Origin: Frankiaceae bacterium | Lineage (GTDB): Bacteria > Actinomycetota > Actinomycetes > JAVEEB01 | Direction: 5' to 3' | Length of the DNA stretch: 9,898 nt | NCBI GenBank assembly: GCA_030840665.1 | Contig: JAVEEB010000013.1 | Coordinates: 1 to 9,898 of the forward strand | Shown: one piece after another, positions 1-6,789 of the stretch | Layout: every line of letters begins with the position of its first letter | How positions within the stretch are numbered: position 1 is the stretch's first letter | The notes under the pieces: model-generated | What the model was told of the DNA's origin: nothing | What the model saw: the letters and a program-made list of their open reading frames with translations, nothing else | The model's database searches: none | Program-made: the position numbers and the translations under genes

Positions 1-782
1 GGGCGGCCGAGGTCTGGTCGAGGGAGGCGGACCTCGACGCACTCGAGTTCGGTGACGAGGCGGTGCTCGACGTCGCGACGTTCTCGCTCGAGGGCCGGCC
101 GATGCGCAACGTGCGTCAGATGGTCAACCGCGTCGAACGAGCGGACTTCACGGCCACGGTGTGCAAGGTGGGCGACCTGCCCAAGGAGCGCCTCGAATCG
201 GTCAGCACCCAGGCGTCATCGTGGACGTCGACCGAGACCGAGCGGGGTTTCTCCATGGCCCTCGGACGGCTCGGCGACCCCGCGGACGGCGAGTGCGTCA
301 TCGCCGTCGCCGAGTTGGAGGGGCGGGCCCGGGCCATCCTGCACTTCGTACCGTGGGGTCCTGATGGCCTGTCGCTCGACCTCATGCGACGCGACCGTAC
401 GGCGATGCCGGGCCTCAACGAGTTCTTGATCGTCGAGACGTTCAAGGCCGCCGAGCGGCTCGGCTTCCAACGGGTGTCGCTCAACTTCGCCGTCTTCCGC
501 TCCGCCTTGGAACGCGGCGAGCGCATCGGCGCGGGTCCGATCCTGCGGGCCTGGCGAGGGGTCCTCGTGTTCCTCTCGCGGTGGTTCCAGATCGAGACCC
601 TGTACAAGTTCAACGCGAAGTTGATGCCCGAGTGGCAGCCGCGGTTCGTGTGTTTCCCGTCGATGCGGGACGTGCCGCGGATCGCCATCGCGGCGCTCGA
701 GGCCGAGGCGTTCATCAACTGGCCGAAGTTCTCGTGGCACTGGCTGCGGCCGTGGCGGCGCGCGTTCCAGCGGGGGGCTTGA
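1..782 (+). CDS. Phosphatidylglycerol lysyltransferase-like protein, C-terminal domain (5' truncated)
   Basis: The reading frame is open from base 3 to the TGA at 780-782, so about 259 C-terminal residues are visible and the start lies outside the window. A GTG at 63 is in frame, but similarity to the family continues upstream of it, so I do not take it as the start. The segment resembles the DUF2156/LPG-synthase domain of MprF and LysX: a VRQMVNRV stretch, LSLDLMRRDR, GLNEFLI, RVSLNFAVFR, ERGERIGAGP and a tail with FNAKLMPEW. This family moves lysine from Lys-tRNA to phosphatidylglycerol at the membrane, lowering surface negative charge. Whether a membrane flippase region or a lysyl-tRNA synthetase domain is attached cannot be seen. 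The stop overlaps the folP start by one base (TGATG), so the two are probably cotranscribed. The domain call is firm; the exact substrate is not. Confidence 0.85.
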   Translation, partial: AAEVWSREADLDALEFGDEAVLDVATFSLEGRPMRNVRQMVNRVERADFTATVCKVGDLPKERLESVSTQASSWTSTETERGFSMALGRLGDPADGECVIAVAELEGRARAILHFVPWGPDGLSLDLMRRDRTAMPGLNEFLIVETFKAAERLGFQRVSLNFAVFRSALERGERIGAGPILRAWRGVLVFLSRWFQIETLYKFNAKLMPEWQPRFVCFPSMRDVPRIAIAALEAEAFINWPKFSWHWLRPWRRAFQRGA

Positions 783-1636
783 TGCGCTCCGGCCTGGCGC
801 ACCCTGAGCTCACCGACATCGGGCGCTGCCGCGTCATGGGTGTCGTCAACGTCACCCCCGATTCGTTCTCCGACGGCGGCACGTTCGTCCACGCCGAAGC
901 GGCGATCGCGCACGGCCTGGCGATGGCCGCCGACGGTGCCGACATCGTCGACGTCGGGGGCGAGTCGACGCGGCCAGGGGCAGCACCCGTGGAGCCCGCC
1001 GAAGAGTGGCGCCGCGTCGGCCCCGTCGTCACCGAGCTCGCGGCGGCCGGCCTCACCGTCAGCATCGACACGATGCACCGCGTCACCGCCGAGAAGGCCC
1101 TGAAGGCGGGCGCCCGCATCGTCAACGACGTCTCCGGTGGCCTCAACGACGCGGACCTTCCGCGGCTCGTCGCTGACGCCGGCGTCCCGTACGTCGTCAT
1201 GCATTGGCGTGCCCGCAGCGCCGACATGCAGAGCAGGGCCGTGTACGACGACGTCGTCAGCGATGTCTGCCGGGAGCTCTCGGCGCGCGTCGATGCCCTG
1301 CTGGTACTCGGAATTTCGGTCGATCAGCTCGTCCTGGACCCGGGCCTGGGCTTCGCCAAGACGGCCGCGCACAACTGGTCCCTGCTGGCGGAGCTCGACG
1401 TTCTCCTGGCGCTCGGGCGCCCGCTGCTCGTGGGCGCCTCCCGCAAGTCGTTCCTCGGCGGCCTGCTCGCGGATCCCGACGGCACGCCGCGACCGGCGGA
1501 CCGGCGCGACGCTGCGACGACCGCGTTGTCGGCTCTCGTCGCCGCCCGCGGAGCCTGGGCGGTGCGGGTCCACGACGTCGCAGCGAGCCGGGACGCCGTC
1601 GAAGTCGTTGCTGCACTGGGGAGGCTCGGCCGATGA
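782..1636 (+). CDS. folP: Dihydropteroate synthase
   Basis: A 284-aa protein of normal family length that joins p-aminobenzoate to dihydropterin pyrophosphate to make dihydropteroate; it is the sulfonamide target. All DHPS motifs are present: NVTPDSFSDGG (residues 23-33), ESTRPG (61-66), SIDT with Asp96, NDVSGG (115-120), VVMHWR (138-143), LDPGLGF with KT at 193-194, GASRKSF (218-224) and VRVHDV (261-266). The frame is open upstream to 581, but ATG 782 is chosen because it gives the usual N-terminus, overlaps the previous stop by one base, and has a run of six G at 772-777 as a plausible ribosome site. The stop overlaps folB by four bases. The complete motif set argues against an inactive DHPS paralogue. 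Confidence 0.96.
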   Translation: MRSGLAHPELTDIGRCRVMGVVNVTPDSFSDGGTFVHAEAAIAHGLAMAADGADIVDVGGESTRPGAAPVEPAEEWRRVGPVVTELAAAGLTVSIDTMHRVTAEKALKAGARIVNDVSGGLNDADLPRLVADAGVPYVVMHWRARSADMQSRAVYDDVVSDVCRELSARVDALLVLGISVDQLVLDPGLGFAKTAAHNWSLLAELDVLLALGRPLLVGASRKSFLGGLLADPDGTPRPADRRDAATTALSALVAARGAWAVRVHDVAASRDAVEVVAALGRLGR

Positions 1637-1995
1637 CCGATCGACTCACGATCCACGGGCTGCGGGTGCACGGGAAGCACGGGGTGTTCGAGCACGAGCG
1701 TCGAGACGGCCAGGAGTTCGTGATCGACGCCACCCTCGAACTGGACACGCGGTGGGCGGCGGCGTCGGACGAGCTGACCGACGCGGTGGACTACGGGGTG
1801 CTCGCGCAGCGGCTCGCCGACGTCGTGGGGGGCGAACCCGTCGCGCTCATCGAACGGCTCGCGCAGATGCTCGCGGACGTTTGTCTGACGGACCCGCGCG
1901 TCGCGGCCGCGGTGGTCACGGTGCACAAGCCGCAGGCGCCCATCCCGCTGCCGTTCGGCGACGTGTCGGTCACGATCCGGCGCGAGCGCGCATGA
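1633..1995 (+). CDS. folB: Dihydroneopterin aldolase
   Basis: A 120-aa protein, the normal size, which converts dihydroneopterin to 6-hydroxymethyldihydropterin plus glycolaldehyde in the step before FolK. Expected family residues are visible: the HGVFEHERRDGQEF region with Glu22, VDYG with Tyr54, LIERLA with Glu74, and HKPQAP with Lys99, the usual catalytic lysine. ATG 1633 overlaps the folP stop (ATGA) and is preceded by GGGGAGG at 1618-1624, eight bases before the start, a good Shine-Dalgarno sequence. An upstream extension of the same frame to 1204 runs inside folP and is not real. The gene ends in an ATGA overlap with folK, so translational coupling is likely. Confidence 0.96.
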   Translation: MTDRLTIHGLRVHGKHGVFEHERRDGQEFVIDATLELDTRWAAASDELTDAVDYGVLAQRLADVVGGEPVALIERLAQMLADVCLTDPRVAAAVVTVHKPQAPIPLPFGDVSVTIRRERA

Positions 1996-2492
1996 GCGTG
2001 CGGGCCGTCGTCGCGGCCGGGTCGAACGTCGGGGACCGAGAGGGCACTCTCAACCGCGGCTTCGCCCTGCTCGCGGTGCATCCCCAAGTCACCGTTGCGG
2101 CGCTCTCTCCCGTGTACGAGACGGACCCCGTCGGCGGGCCGGCGCAGGAGGACTTCCTCAACGTCGTCGCGCTCGTCGACACCGACCTCGACCCGCTGCC
2201 GTTGCTCGGGCTGCTGCATGTCATCGAGGCCGCCTGCGGTCGCGAACGCCGTGAACACTGGGGGCCGCGCACCCTCGATCTGGATCTGGTCGCGTTCGGT
2301 GAGCTGACGTCGACCGACGCCCGCTGCACCCTGCCGCATCCGCGTGCCCACGAGCGGGCGTTCGTCCTGACACCATGGGCGGCGCTCGACCCCGCCGCAC
2401 ACCTCGTGGGCTGGGGCTCCGTCGCCGAGTTGCTGCGCGGGCTCGACGCGTCCGGGGTACGAGAGCGTCCAGATCTGGAGGTGACCGTGTGA
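1992..2492 (+). CDS. folK: 2-amino-4-hydroxy-6-hydroxymethyldihydropteridine pyrophosphokinase
   Basis: A 166-aa protein that transfers pyrophosphate from ATP to 6-hydroxymethyldihydropterin, making the pterin substrate of FolP. The HPPK signature is complete: AAGSNVGDR near the N-terminus (8-16), YETDPVGG (42-49) followed by FLN (55-57), WGPRTLDLDL (90-99) with the magnesium-binding Asp95 and Asp97, and LPHPR with ER.FVL (114-126). The start is set by the ATGA overlap with folB. No strong Shine-Dalgarno sequence precedes it, so it probably depends on coupling to folB translation. The frame is open far upstream, but that part is a shadow of folP and folB. FolP, FolB and FolK are separate polypeptides here, with no folB-folK fusion. 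Confidence 0.96.
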   Translation: MSVRAVVAAGSNVGDREGTLNRGFALLAVHPQVTVAALSPVYETDPVGGPAQEDFLNVVALVDTDLDPLPLLGLLHVIEAACGRERREHWGPRTLDLDLVAFGELTSTDARCTLPHPRAHERAFVLTPWAALDPAAHLVGWGSVAELLRGLDASGVRERPDLEVTV

Positions 2493-2977
2493 AGCCGTCG
2501 CGCTTTTCCGTCCTTGCGCCGACCGCCGTCGCCGCCGCCATCGCCACGTACTTCCTGCTGCGCGTCTTCTACAGCCACCTCCCGACGCTGCCGCGGACGG
2601 CGCCCGCCAGCTTCGGGTTCCTCGCGTTCGCGGAGATCGGCGTGGCCTTGAGCCTGCGGCCGCGGCTTCAGCGCCGACCGGGCACGATGCCCGTCCACCC
2701 GCTGGTGGCGGCCCGCATCGCGGTGCTGGCGAAGGCGAGCGCCGTGGCGGCCGCGATCGGCGTCGGCGTCTACGGCGGGCTCCTGCTCTACGTTCTGCCG
2801 CAGCTGAGCAAGCCCGCGCCGGCCTCGGACGCGATCGTGGGGGGCATCGGCCTCGGCGTGAGCGTCCTGTTGCTCGTCGGCGCGCTGCTCCTGGAACGCA
2901 CCTGCCGGCTCCCGGACGCGCCGGATGACGACGCCGGGGCCGACGAGCCGCCGTACGACCCGTACGCTCACCGCTGA
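2489..2977 (+). CDS. DUF3180 family membrane protein
   Basis: A 162-aa integral membrane protein with four predicted hydrophobic segments (about 8-25, 40-56, 80-104 and 113-135) and an acidic, proline-rich cytoplasmic-type tail. It fits the actinobacterial DUF3180 family, usually encoded directly after folK: note the central AARIAVLAKASAVAAAIG region and the ERTCRLP motif after the last helix. The GTG start at 2489 overlaps the folK stop (GTGA) and is preceded by GGAGGTGA at 2477-2484, an excellent Shine-Dalgarno sequence, which rules out an earlier in-frame start at 2375. The function is unknown; the location suggests cotranscription with folate genes but does not prove a folate role. Confidence 0.88.
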   Translation: MKPSRFSVLAPTAVAAAIATYFLLRVFYSHLPTLPRTAPASFGFLAFAEIGVALSLRPRLQRRPGTMPVHPLVAARIAVLAKASAVAAAIGVGVYGGLLLYVLPQLSKPAPASDAIVGGIGLGVSVLLLVGALLLERTCRLPDAPDDDAGADEPPYDPYAHR

Positions 2978-2991
2978 CCCCCGGAGGACGC

Positions 2992-3282
2992 ATGCCGACG
3001 TACGACGAGCTCGATGCCCTGACCACTGACGAGTTGCGCGGTCGCGCGTTCGACCTGGCCCAGCATCGCCACGACGTCGGCTTCTTCTGGGACCTGGTGA
3101 AGCACATGCCCGCCGCGTCATCCCTGGCGAGCGAGGACGGTTCGCCGGGCAACGTCGTCGGCAGCATCGCCGAGCTCGTCCGGCTGTCGCACGAGGTCTT
3201 CACCGCGGACACGGCCAACCTGGGCGACGCGGAGCCGCTGATCCGCGAGCGGTTCACGAGTTACCTCATCGAACACGGCTGA
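2992..3282 (+). CDS. Small conserved-type hypothetical protein
   Basis: A 96-aa soluble, mostly acidic protein with no signal peptide, membrane segment or metal-binding motif. It looks helical: an N-terminal DELDALTTDELRGRAFDLAQ segment, a HRHDVGFFWDLVKHMP stretch around 26-41, and a charged C-terminal helix. The start is supported by GGAGG at 2983-2987, four bases before ATG 2992. It lies 14 bases after the DUF3180 stop, so it is probably the last gene of the fol transcription unit. Codon use and GC bias match its neighbours, which supports a real gene. I do not recognise the family and assign no function. Confidence 0.75.
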   Translation: MPTYDELDALTTDELRGRAFDLAQHRHDVGFFWDLVKHMPAASSLASEDGSPGNVVGSIAELVRLSHEVFTADTANLGDAEPLIRERFTSYLIEHG

Positions 3283-3302
3283 TCCGCGCGTCGTCTGCAG
3301 TC

Positions 3303-3323
3303 CGCGAGTTCGCGCTGTAGCTT
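3303..3323 (+). promoter_or_regulatory. Leaderless promoter -10 box (TAGCTT) with nearby dyad
   Basis: TAGCTT at 3318-3323 fits the actinobacterial TANNNT -10 consensus, and its last T lies six bases before the ATG at 3330. Transcription would therefore start at or next to the A of the start codon, giving a leaderless mRNA; no Shine-Dalgarno sequence is present. No clear TTGAC-type -35 box is seen. A short inverted repeat, CGCGA-GT-TCGCG (3303-3314), lies just upstream of the -10 box and could be an operator. The dyad is short and could be chance in GC-rich DNA. Confidence 0.5.
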
Positions 3324-3329
3324 GCAGGC

Positions 3330-3740
3330 ATGTCGATAGGCCGTCATCAACGCGTCAAGGACAGCGTGTGGCTGGCCGCGGCCGTGTGGATCTTGTCCTT
3401 GGCCGCCGCTGTCCTCAGCGCACTGACCTCCGACGCGCGTTACCTCCGGCTCGCCGTGGTCATCGCTCTCGCGGCGGCCCTCCTGCAGGCCCTGGTGGCC
3501 GCCCGCGCGCCACGCCACACCGACGTGAGGGCGCTGCGCCGGCAAGTCGCCGGGCTGCGGTCGGACCTCGCGATTCGGCCGGCGCCATTGGTCGAGGTCG
3601 TGGTCGTGCCCTCCAGCGGGCGGTCCCTGAGCCGCCCGACCAGCGTGAACGGCAGCGCTTATCTCGATCGCACCGACGGACGACGGCTGATCCTCGATCT
3701 GGTGGCCCTCGAAGAGGCGACCGAGGCCGCGCGCCGCTGA
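3330..3740 (+). CDS. Small membrane protein, two predicted transmembrane helices
   Basis: A 136-aa protein with two hydrophobic segments (about 13-33 and 40-58) joined by a very short loop. A charged helical stretch (64-80, DVRALRRQVAGLRSDL) and a soluble C-terminal domain follow, probably cytoplasmic. That domain contains VEVVVVPSSGR, a serine/threonine-rich part and a RRLILDLVALEEATEAARR tail. It has no Shine-Dalgarno sequence; the start is supported by a -10-like box six bases upstream, implying a leaderless transcript separate from the fol operon. The stop codon sits inside the first copy of an 18-bp tandem duplication. I do not recognise the family; a role at the membrane is all that can be said. 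Confidence 0.75.
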   Translation: MSIGRHQRVKDSVWLAAAVWILSLAAAVLSALTSDARYLRLAVVIALAAALLQALVAARAPRHTDVRALRRQVAGLRSDLAIRPAPLVEVVVVPSSGRSLSRPTSVNGSAYLDRTDGRRLILDLVALEEATEAARR

Positions 3741-3766
3741 CGGGCCTGGCGCCGCTGACCGGCCCG
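3731..3766. repeat. Imperfect 18-bp tandem duplication
   Basis: Two adjacent 18-bp units, 3731-3748 and 3749-3766, agree at 16 of 18 positions and share GCGCCGCTGAC at their left ends. The first unit contains the TGA stop (3738-3740) of the upstream membrane-protein gene. The duplication lies in the short gap between two convergent genes and contributes both arms of the hairpin there. Confidence 0.8.
3741..3766. terminator. Convergent-junction hairpin, possible bidirectional terminator
   Basis: CGGGCC (3741-3746) pairs with GGCCCG (3761-3766). With one bulged T the stem extends by GG/CC to eight base pairs around a nine-base loop. It sits in the 40-base gap between the stop of the plus-strand membrane gene and the stop of the minus-strand NuoD-like gene, where a terminator serving both strands is expected. 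No U-tract follows on either strand, which is common in high-GC actinomycetes but weakens the call. Confidence 0.45.
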
Positions 3767-3780
3767 ATCTGCCCTGAGTG

Positions 3781-4926
3781 CTATTTGTCGATGTCGCCGA
3801 TGACGAAGAACATCGACGTCAGGATCGGCACGAGGTCGACGACGCGCGCGCCCGGGACGATGTCGCGCAGGGCCTGCACGTTGTTGAACGACGCCGTGCG
3901 CAGCTTGAGCCGGTACGGCGTCTTGTCGCCGCGCGAAACCAGCCAGTAGCCGTTGATGCCGAGCGGGTTCTCCGTCCAGCAGTACGTCTCGCCCTCGGGA
4001 GCCCGGACGACCTTGGGCAGCCGCACGTTGACCGGACCGGCGAGCGGGGCCAACGCGTCCAGGCAGGCGTCGGCGATGTCGAGGGACACCGTGACCTGGT
4101 CGAGCAGCACCTCGAAGCGGGCGAGGCAGTCCCCGGCATCGCGGGTCACGACGCGCAGGACACCCGCGGGCAGCTCGTCGTACGCGAGATAGGGCTCGGT
4201 CGTGCGCAGGTCCAGCGCGACGCCGCTCGCCCGGGCGACGGGTCCGCTGAGGCCGTACTGGCCGACGAGGAACGGGTCGAGAATCCCAACGCCGCGGGTC
4301 CGCTCCACGAACGCGGACCCGGCCAGGTAGGACGCGACGGCCGGCAGGTGCGGGCGGACGGCGGCCACGGCGGCGCGGCAGCGGGCGCTCCAGCCGGCGG
4401 GCGTGTCGTCCTTCAGCCCGCCGATGCGGTTGAACATGAAGTGCATGCGCCCGCCGGCCAGCTCCTCCATGACGGCCTGCAACGACTCCCGGGCCGGCGC
4501 GGTCACCGGGGCGCCGTCACCGGGCAGCGCGCCGAGGAACGCCAGGTGGCTGAGCACCCGGTTGAGCTCGGCGAGCAGCGTCCGCAGCCAGACCGCGCGG
4601 ACCGGCACCTCGATGCCCAGCATCTTTTCGAGCGCCAGCACGAGGCCGAGCTCGTTGGAGAAGGCCGACAGCCAGTCGTGGCGATTCGTGAGCACGAGGA
4701 TCTGGCGGTAGTCGCGCACTTCGAAGAGCTTCTCCGCGCCGCGGTGCATGTAGCCGACGATCGGTTCGGCGGTCGCGATGCGGTCGCCGTCGAGGGTCAG
4801 CGCCAGCCGCAGGGCGCCGTGCGCCGACGGGTGCTGCGGGGCGATGTCGAGGAGCAATTCGCCGGGGCCGCCGACGGGCACGCCGATGCCGACGGTCGTC
4901 GTACCGGGCCCACTCACGCGGGCCAT
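3781..4926 (-). CDS. Orphan NADH-quinone oxidoreductase subunit D-like protein
   Basis: A 381-aa relative of NuoD, the 49-kDa complex I subunit that forms the quinone site with NuoB. Visible family features are APQHPSAHG (residues 29-37), [10 protein letters not shown] (58-67), [18 protein letters not shown] (91-108), [12 protein letters not shown] (159-170), [10 protein letters not shown] (232-241), [12 protein letters not shown] (312-323) and [10 protein letters not shown] (346-355). Differences stand out. The usual quinone-site Asp-Tyr after the HRG motif reads Asp-Trp (84-85). The C-terminal SLD.VFGEVDR-type motif reads [12 protein letters not shown]. The N-terminus is short. No other nuo gene lies nearby; instead it follows a histidine kinase by 43 bases. 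ATG 4926 has only a weak ribosome site, and GTG 4917 is an in-frame alternative. The family call is firm. Membership of a working complex I is doubtful, and a regulatory or alternative redox role is speculative. Confidence 0.85.
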   Translation of the reverse strand: MARVSGPGTTTVGIGVPVGGPGELLLDIAPQHPSAHGALRLALTLDGDRIATAEPIVGYMHRGAEKLFEVRDYRQILVLTNRHDWLSAFSNELGLVLALEKMLGIEVPVRAVWLRTLLAELNRVLSHLAFLGALPGDGAPVTAPARESLQAVMEELAGGRMHFMFNRIGGLKDDTPAGWSARCRAAVAAVRPHLPAVASYLAGSAFVERTRGVGILDPFLVGQYGLSGPVARASGVALDLRTTEPYLAYDELPAGVLRVVTRDAGDCLARFEVLLDQVTVSLDIADACLDALAPLAGPVNVRLPKVVRAPEGETYCWTENPLGINGYWLVSRGDKTPYRLKLRTASFNNVQALRDIVPGARVVDLVPILTSMFFVIGDIDK

Positions 4927-4969
4927 GCTGTCACGCGGGCCCTGCTGCCGCGCGGCGCCGGTGCGCCCG

Positions 4970-6715
4970 TCAAGCCCGCGCGGGCGTCCGGTTGCGCGGC
5001 AAGTTCACCATGAAGGTGCTGCCCTCGCCCGGCGCAGAGTCGACGGTCACCGTGCCGCCGTGCAGGGACACGAAATGTCGTACGAGGGTCAGGCCGATGC
5101 CCAGGCCGTTCGCTTCCCGGGTCTCGCTGCCATCGAGCTGGAGGAAACGCTGGAAGATGCGGTCGAGGTCTTCGGGCAGGATCCCCATCCCCTGGTCCCG
5201 CACCGACAGCCGCAGCTCGTCGTCGTCCGCGTCGAGGCGCACGCGCACGGGCGCGCCGTCGGGGGAGAACTTCACGGCGTTGGACACCAGGCTGGACAGG
5301 ACGCGCTCGCACTTCGCGGCGTCCGCGAGCGCGACCACGCTCTCGGCGGGCACGTCGAGCTCGACCCGGCGCGAGTGTTGCTGGGACAGCTCCGCCACCC
5401 ACCGCGACAAGCAGAACTGCCAGTCGAGCGGCGCGAGGATCACCCGGTTGTCGCCCGACTCGGACAGCGCAAGGTCGAGCAGCGACTCGATCATTTCGCG
5501 GAGGTCGCGGCTGCGGCGCAACAGCGAGAGCACGATCGCGTCCCGCTCGGGCTTCTGCAGCCGGTCCCCGCCGCGGTGCAACGTGCGCGCGGCCAGTTCG
5601 ATGGTGGTCGCCGGGGTGCGCAGCTCGTGGGAGACCGCGGCGAGGAACTCGTCCTTGCGCCGGTTGAGGCCGCGCAGACCCTCGCTCACCTCCGCCTCGC
5701 GGCGCCAGGCGCGGGCACTGCCGAGGGCCAGGCCGAGCTGCTCCGCCACGGCTGTCAGCCGGTCCCGCTCCCGCTCGTCGAAATGGCGCGGGCTCCGGTG
5801 GGCGGTCACGAGCACGCCAATGACCTCCCCGCGCGCCGGGATCGGGGTGCCGGCGACGCAGCGGATGCCTTCGGCGAGGAGCGGGTGATCCGGCTCGAAA
5901 TGCTGGCGCGCGTCGGCGGCGAAGACCTGCTTGCCGGTCCTGACGACCCTGGCCGCGGTAGACGTGCCGCTGACAAGGGCCGGGTGTTCGCGGTAGTAGG
6001 CGTTCAGATCGCCGGAGACGCCCGAGGTCGCGGTGCCGACCAGCCTGTCCCCCTCGACCAGCGCCACGGTGCCGGCGTCCCAGGCGACGACGTCGAGGGC
6101 TGCCTGCAGCCCGCGTTCGGCCAGGTCCGGTTCCAGCGGGTCGGTCGTGGCCGCCTCCAGGACGGCGTGCAAGGAGCGGTGCGCGCGGACGGCCTCGCCC
6201 AGGATGTCGCTGATGCGGACGGCGAAGTGCGTCAGGAGCATGAACACGATGAGGCGCGCGACCGCCGCCCGCCAGCTCAGGTGATCGCCGGGCGCAAGCA
6301 TGGCGTACTCCATGCACGGCACGATGACCGCGATCGCGTACCGGGCGGGGCCGAAGAAGAAGAACGCCCCGAACACGACGGGCAGGACCTGCAGGAGGCC
6401 CAGCCCGTTGACCGATTGCGAGACGAGCGTCCCCAGCCCGATAAGCACCGAGTAGGCGATGACGATCGCGAAGACCCGACCGTGCGACCCGAGACGCACC
6501 CAGCCGAAGCGGCGGGACAACTCCGTGAAGACCAGCGCGACGGAGGTGATGCCGCAGATCAGCAGCGAGGCGTGCGTGTTGGGGGCGATCAGCCACGCCA
6601 TGGCGAAGGCCGCCAGGCACCCGAGAAACCCGAACTGCGACACCAGGGCGCGCAGACTCGCCTCGCTGTGTCTGTCATCGACGACACCGCGTCGCCGGTC
6701 GTCGAAGAGCGCCAC
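4970..6715 (-). CDS. Membrane GAF-domain sensor histidine kinase
   Basis: A 581-aa sensor kinase that should autophosphorylate on histidine and pass the phosphate to a response regulator not encoded here. About five or six hydrophobic segments lie in residues 28-168, followed by a GAF-like domain (about 182-336). A HisKA domain has VSHELRTP with His363, and a HATPase domain has an N-box (LVSNAVKF, Asn479), DQGMG (507-511), IFQRF (520-524) and GLGIGL (537-542). The catalytic set is intact, so it is probably active. The GTG start at 6715 is chosen because a TANNNT box lies six bases upstream with no Shine-Dalgarno sequence, implying a leaderless mRNA. The downstream NuoD-like gene is 43 bases away on the same strand, so an operon is likely. 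The ligand is unknown; the GAF domain could sense a small molecule or redox state. Confidence 0.93.
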   Translation of the reverse strand: MALFDDRRRGVVDDRHSEASLRALVSQFGFLGCLAAFAMAWLIAPNTHASLLICGITSVALVFTELSRRFGWVRLGSHGRVFAIVIAYSVLIGLGTLVSQSVNGLGLLQVLPVVFGAFFFFGPARYAIAVIVPCMEYAMLAPGDHLSWRAAVARLIVFMLLTHFAVRISDILGEAVRAHRSLHAVLEAATTDPLEPDLAERGLQAALDVVAWDAGTVALVEGDRLVGTATSGVSGDLNAYYREHPALVSGTSTAARVVRTGKQVFAADARQHFEPDHPLLAEGIRCVAGTPIPARGEVIGVLVTAHRSPRHFDERERDRLTAVAEQLGLALGSARAWRREAEVSEGLRGLNRRKDEFLAAVSHELRTPATTIELAARTLHRGGDRLQKPERDAIVLSLLRRSRDLREMIESLLDLALSESGDNRVILAPLDWQFCLSRWVAELSQQHSRRVELDVPAESVVALADAAKCERVLSSLVSNAVKFSPDGAPVRVRLDADDDELRLSVRDQGMGILPEDLDRIFQRFLQLDGSETREANGLGIGLTLVRHFVSLHGGTVTVDSAPGEGSTFMVNLPRNRTPARA

Positions 6716-6721
6716 GAGTGC

Positions 6722-6727
6722 ACGCTA
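6722..6727 (-). promoter_or_regulatory. Leaderless promoter -10 box (TAGCGT) for the histidine kinase
   Basis: On the minus strand TAGCGT (6727 down to 6722) matches TANNNT and is followed by six bases, GCACTC, before the GTG start at 6715. The predicted transcription start coincides with the start codon. No convincing -35 hexamer is seen; that region is covered by a 12-bp palindrome, which suggests activator or repressor control. Confidence 0.5.
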
Positions 6728-6739
6728 GGACAACTGCGC

Positions 6740-6751
6740 CCCACGCGTGGG
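6740..6751. promoter_or_regulatory. Perfect 12-bp palindrome over the -35 region of the kinase promoter
   Basis: CCCACGCGTGGG at 6740-6751 is a perfect palindrome with no spacer. It is centred about 18 bases upstream of the TAGCGT -10 box and covers the place where a -35 hexamer would lie. This is a typical position for an operator of a dimeric regulator. It is not followed by a T-run, so it is unlikely to be a terminator for the ABC permease gene. The binding protein is unknown. Confidence 0.4.
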
Positions 6752-6769
6752 CCGTTCGGCTGGACTGGC

Positions 6770-6783
6770 CCGCCGGATGGCGG
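6770..6783 (-). terminator. Weak hairpin downstream of the ABC permease gene
   Basis: CCGCC (6770-6774) and GGCGG (6779-6783) form a five-pair stem with a four-base loop, seven to twenty bases past the permease TAG stop on the minus strand. No T-tract follows. It may only slow polymerase, so read-through from the ABC operon into the kinase gene is possible. Confidence 0.2.
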
Positions 6784-6789
6784 CCCGAG

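Noticed and set aside
63..782. GTG at 63 as the start of the first gene
   Set aside because: The frame is open to the window edge and family-like sequence (LEFGDEA) continues before it, so the gene most likely begins outside the window.
116..1573. Long minus-strand open frame of 485 codons opposite the lysyltransferase and folP genes
   Set aside because: It is antisense to genes with complete family motifs, its translation is low-complexity and arginine-rich, and such shadows are common at this GC content.
1791..3257. Minus-strand open frame of 488 codons opposite folB, folK and DUF3180
   Set aside because: It is a shadow of three recognised genes, and its translation is dominated by arginine, alanine and serine runs.
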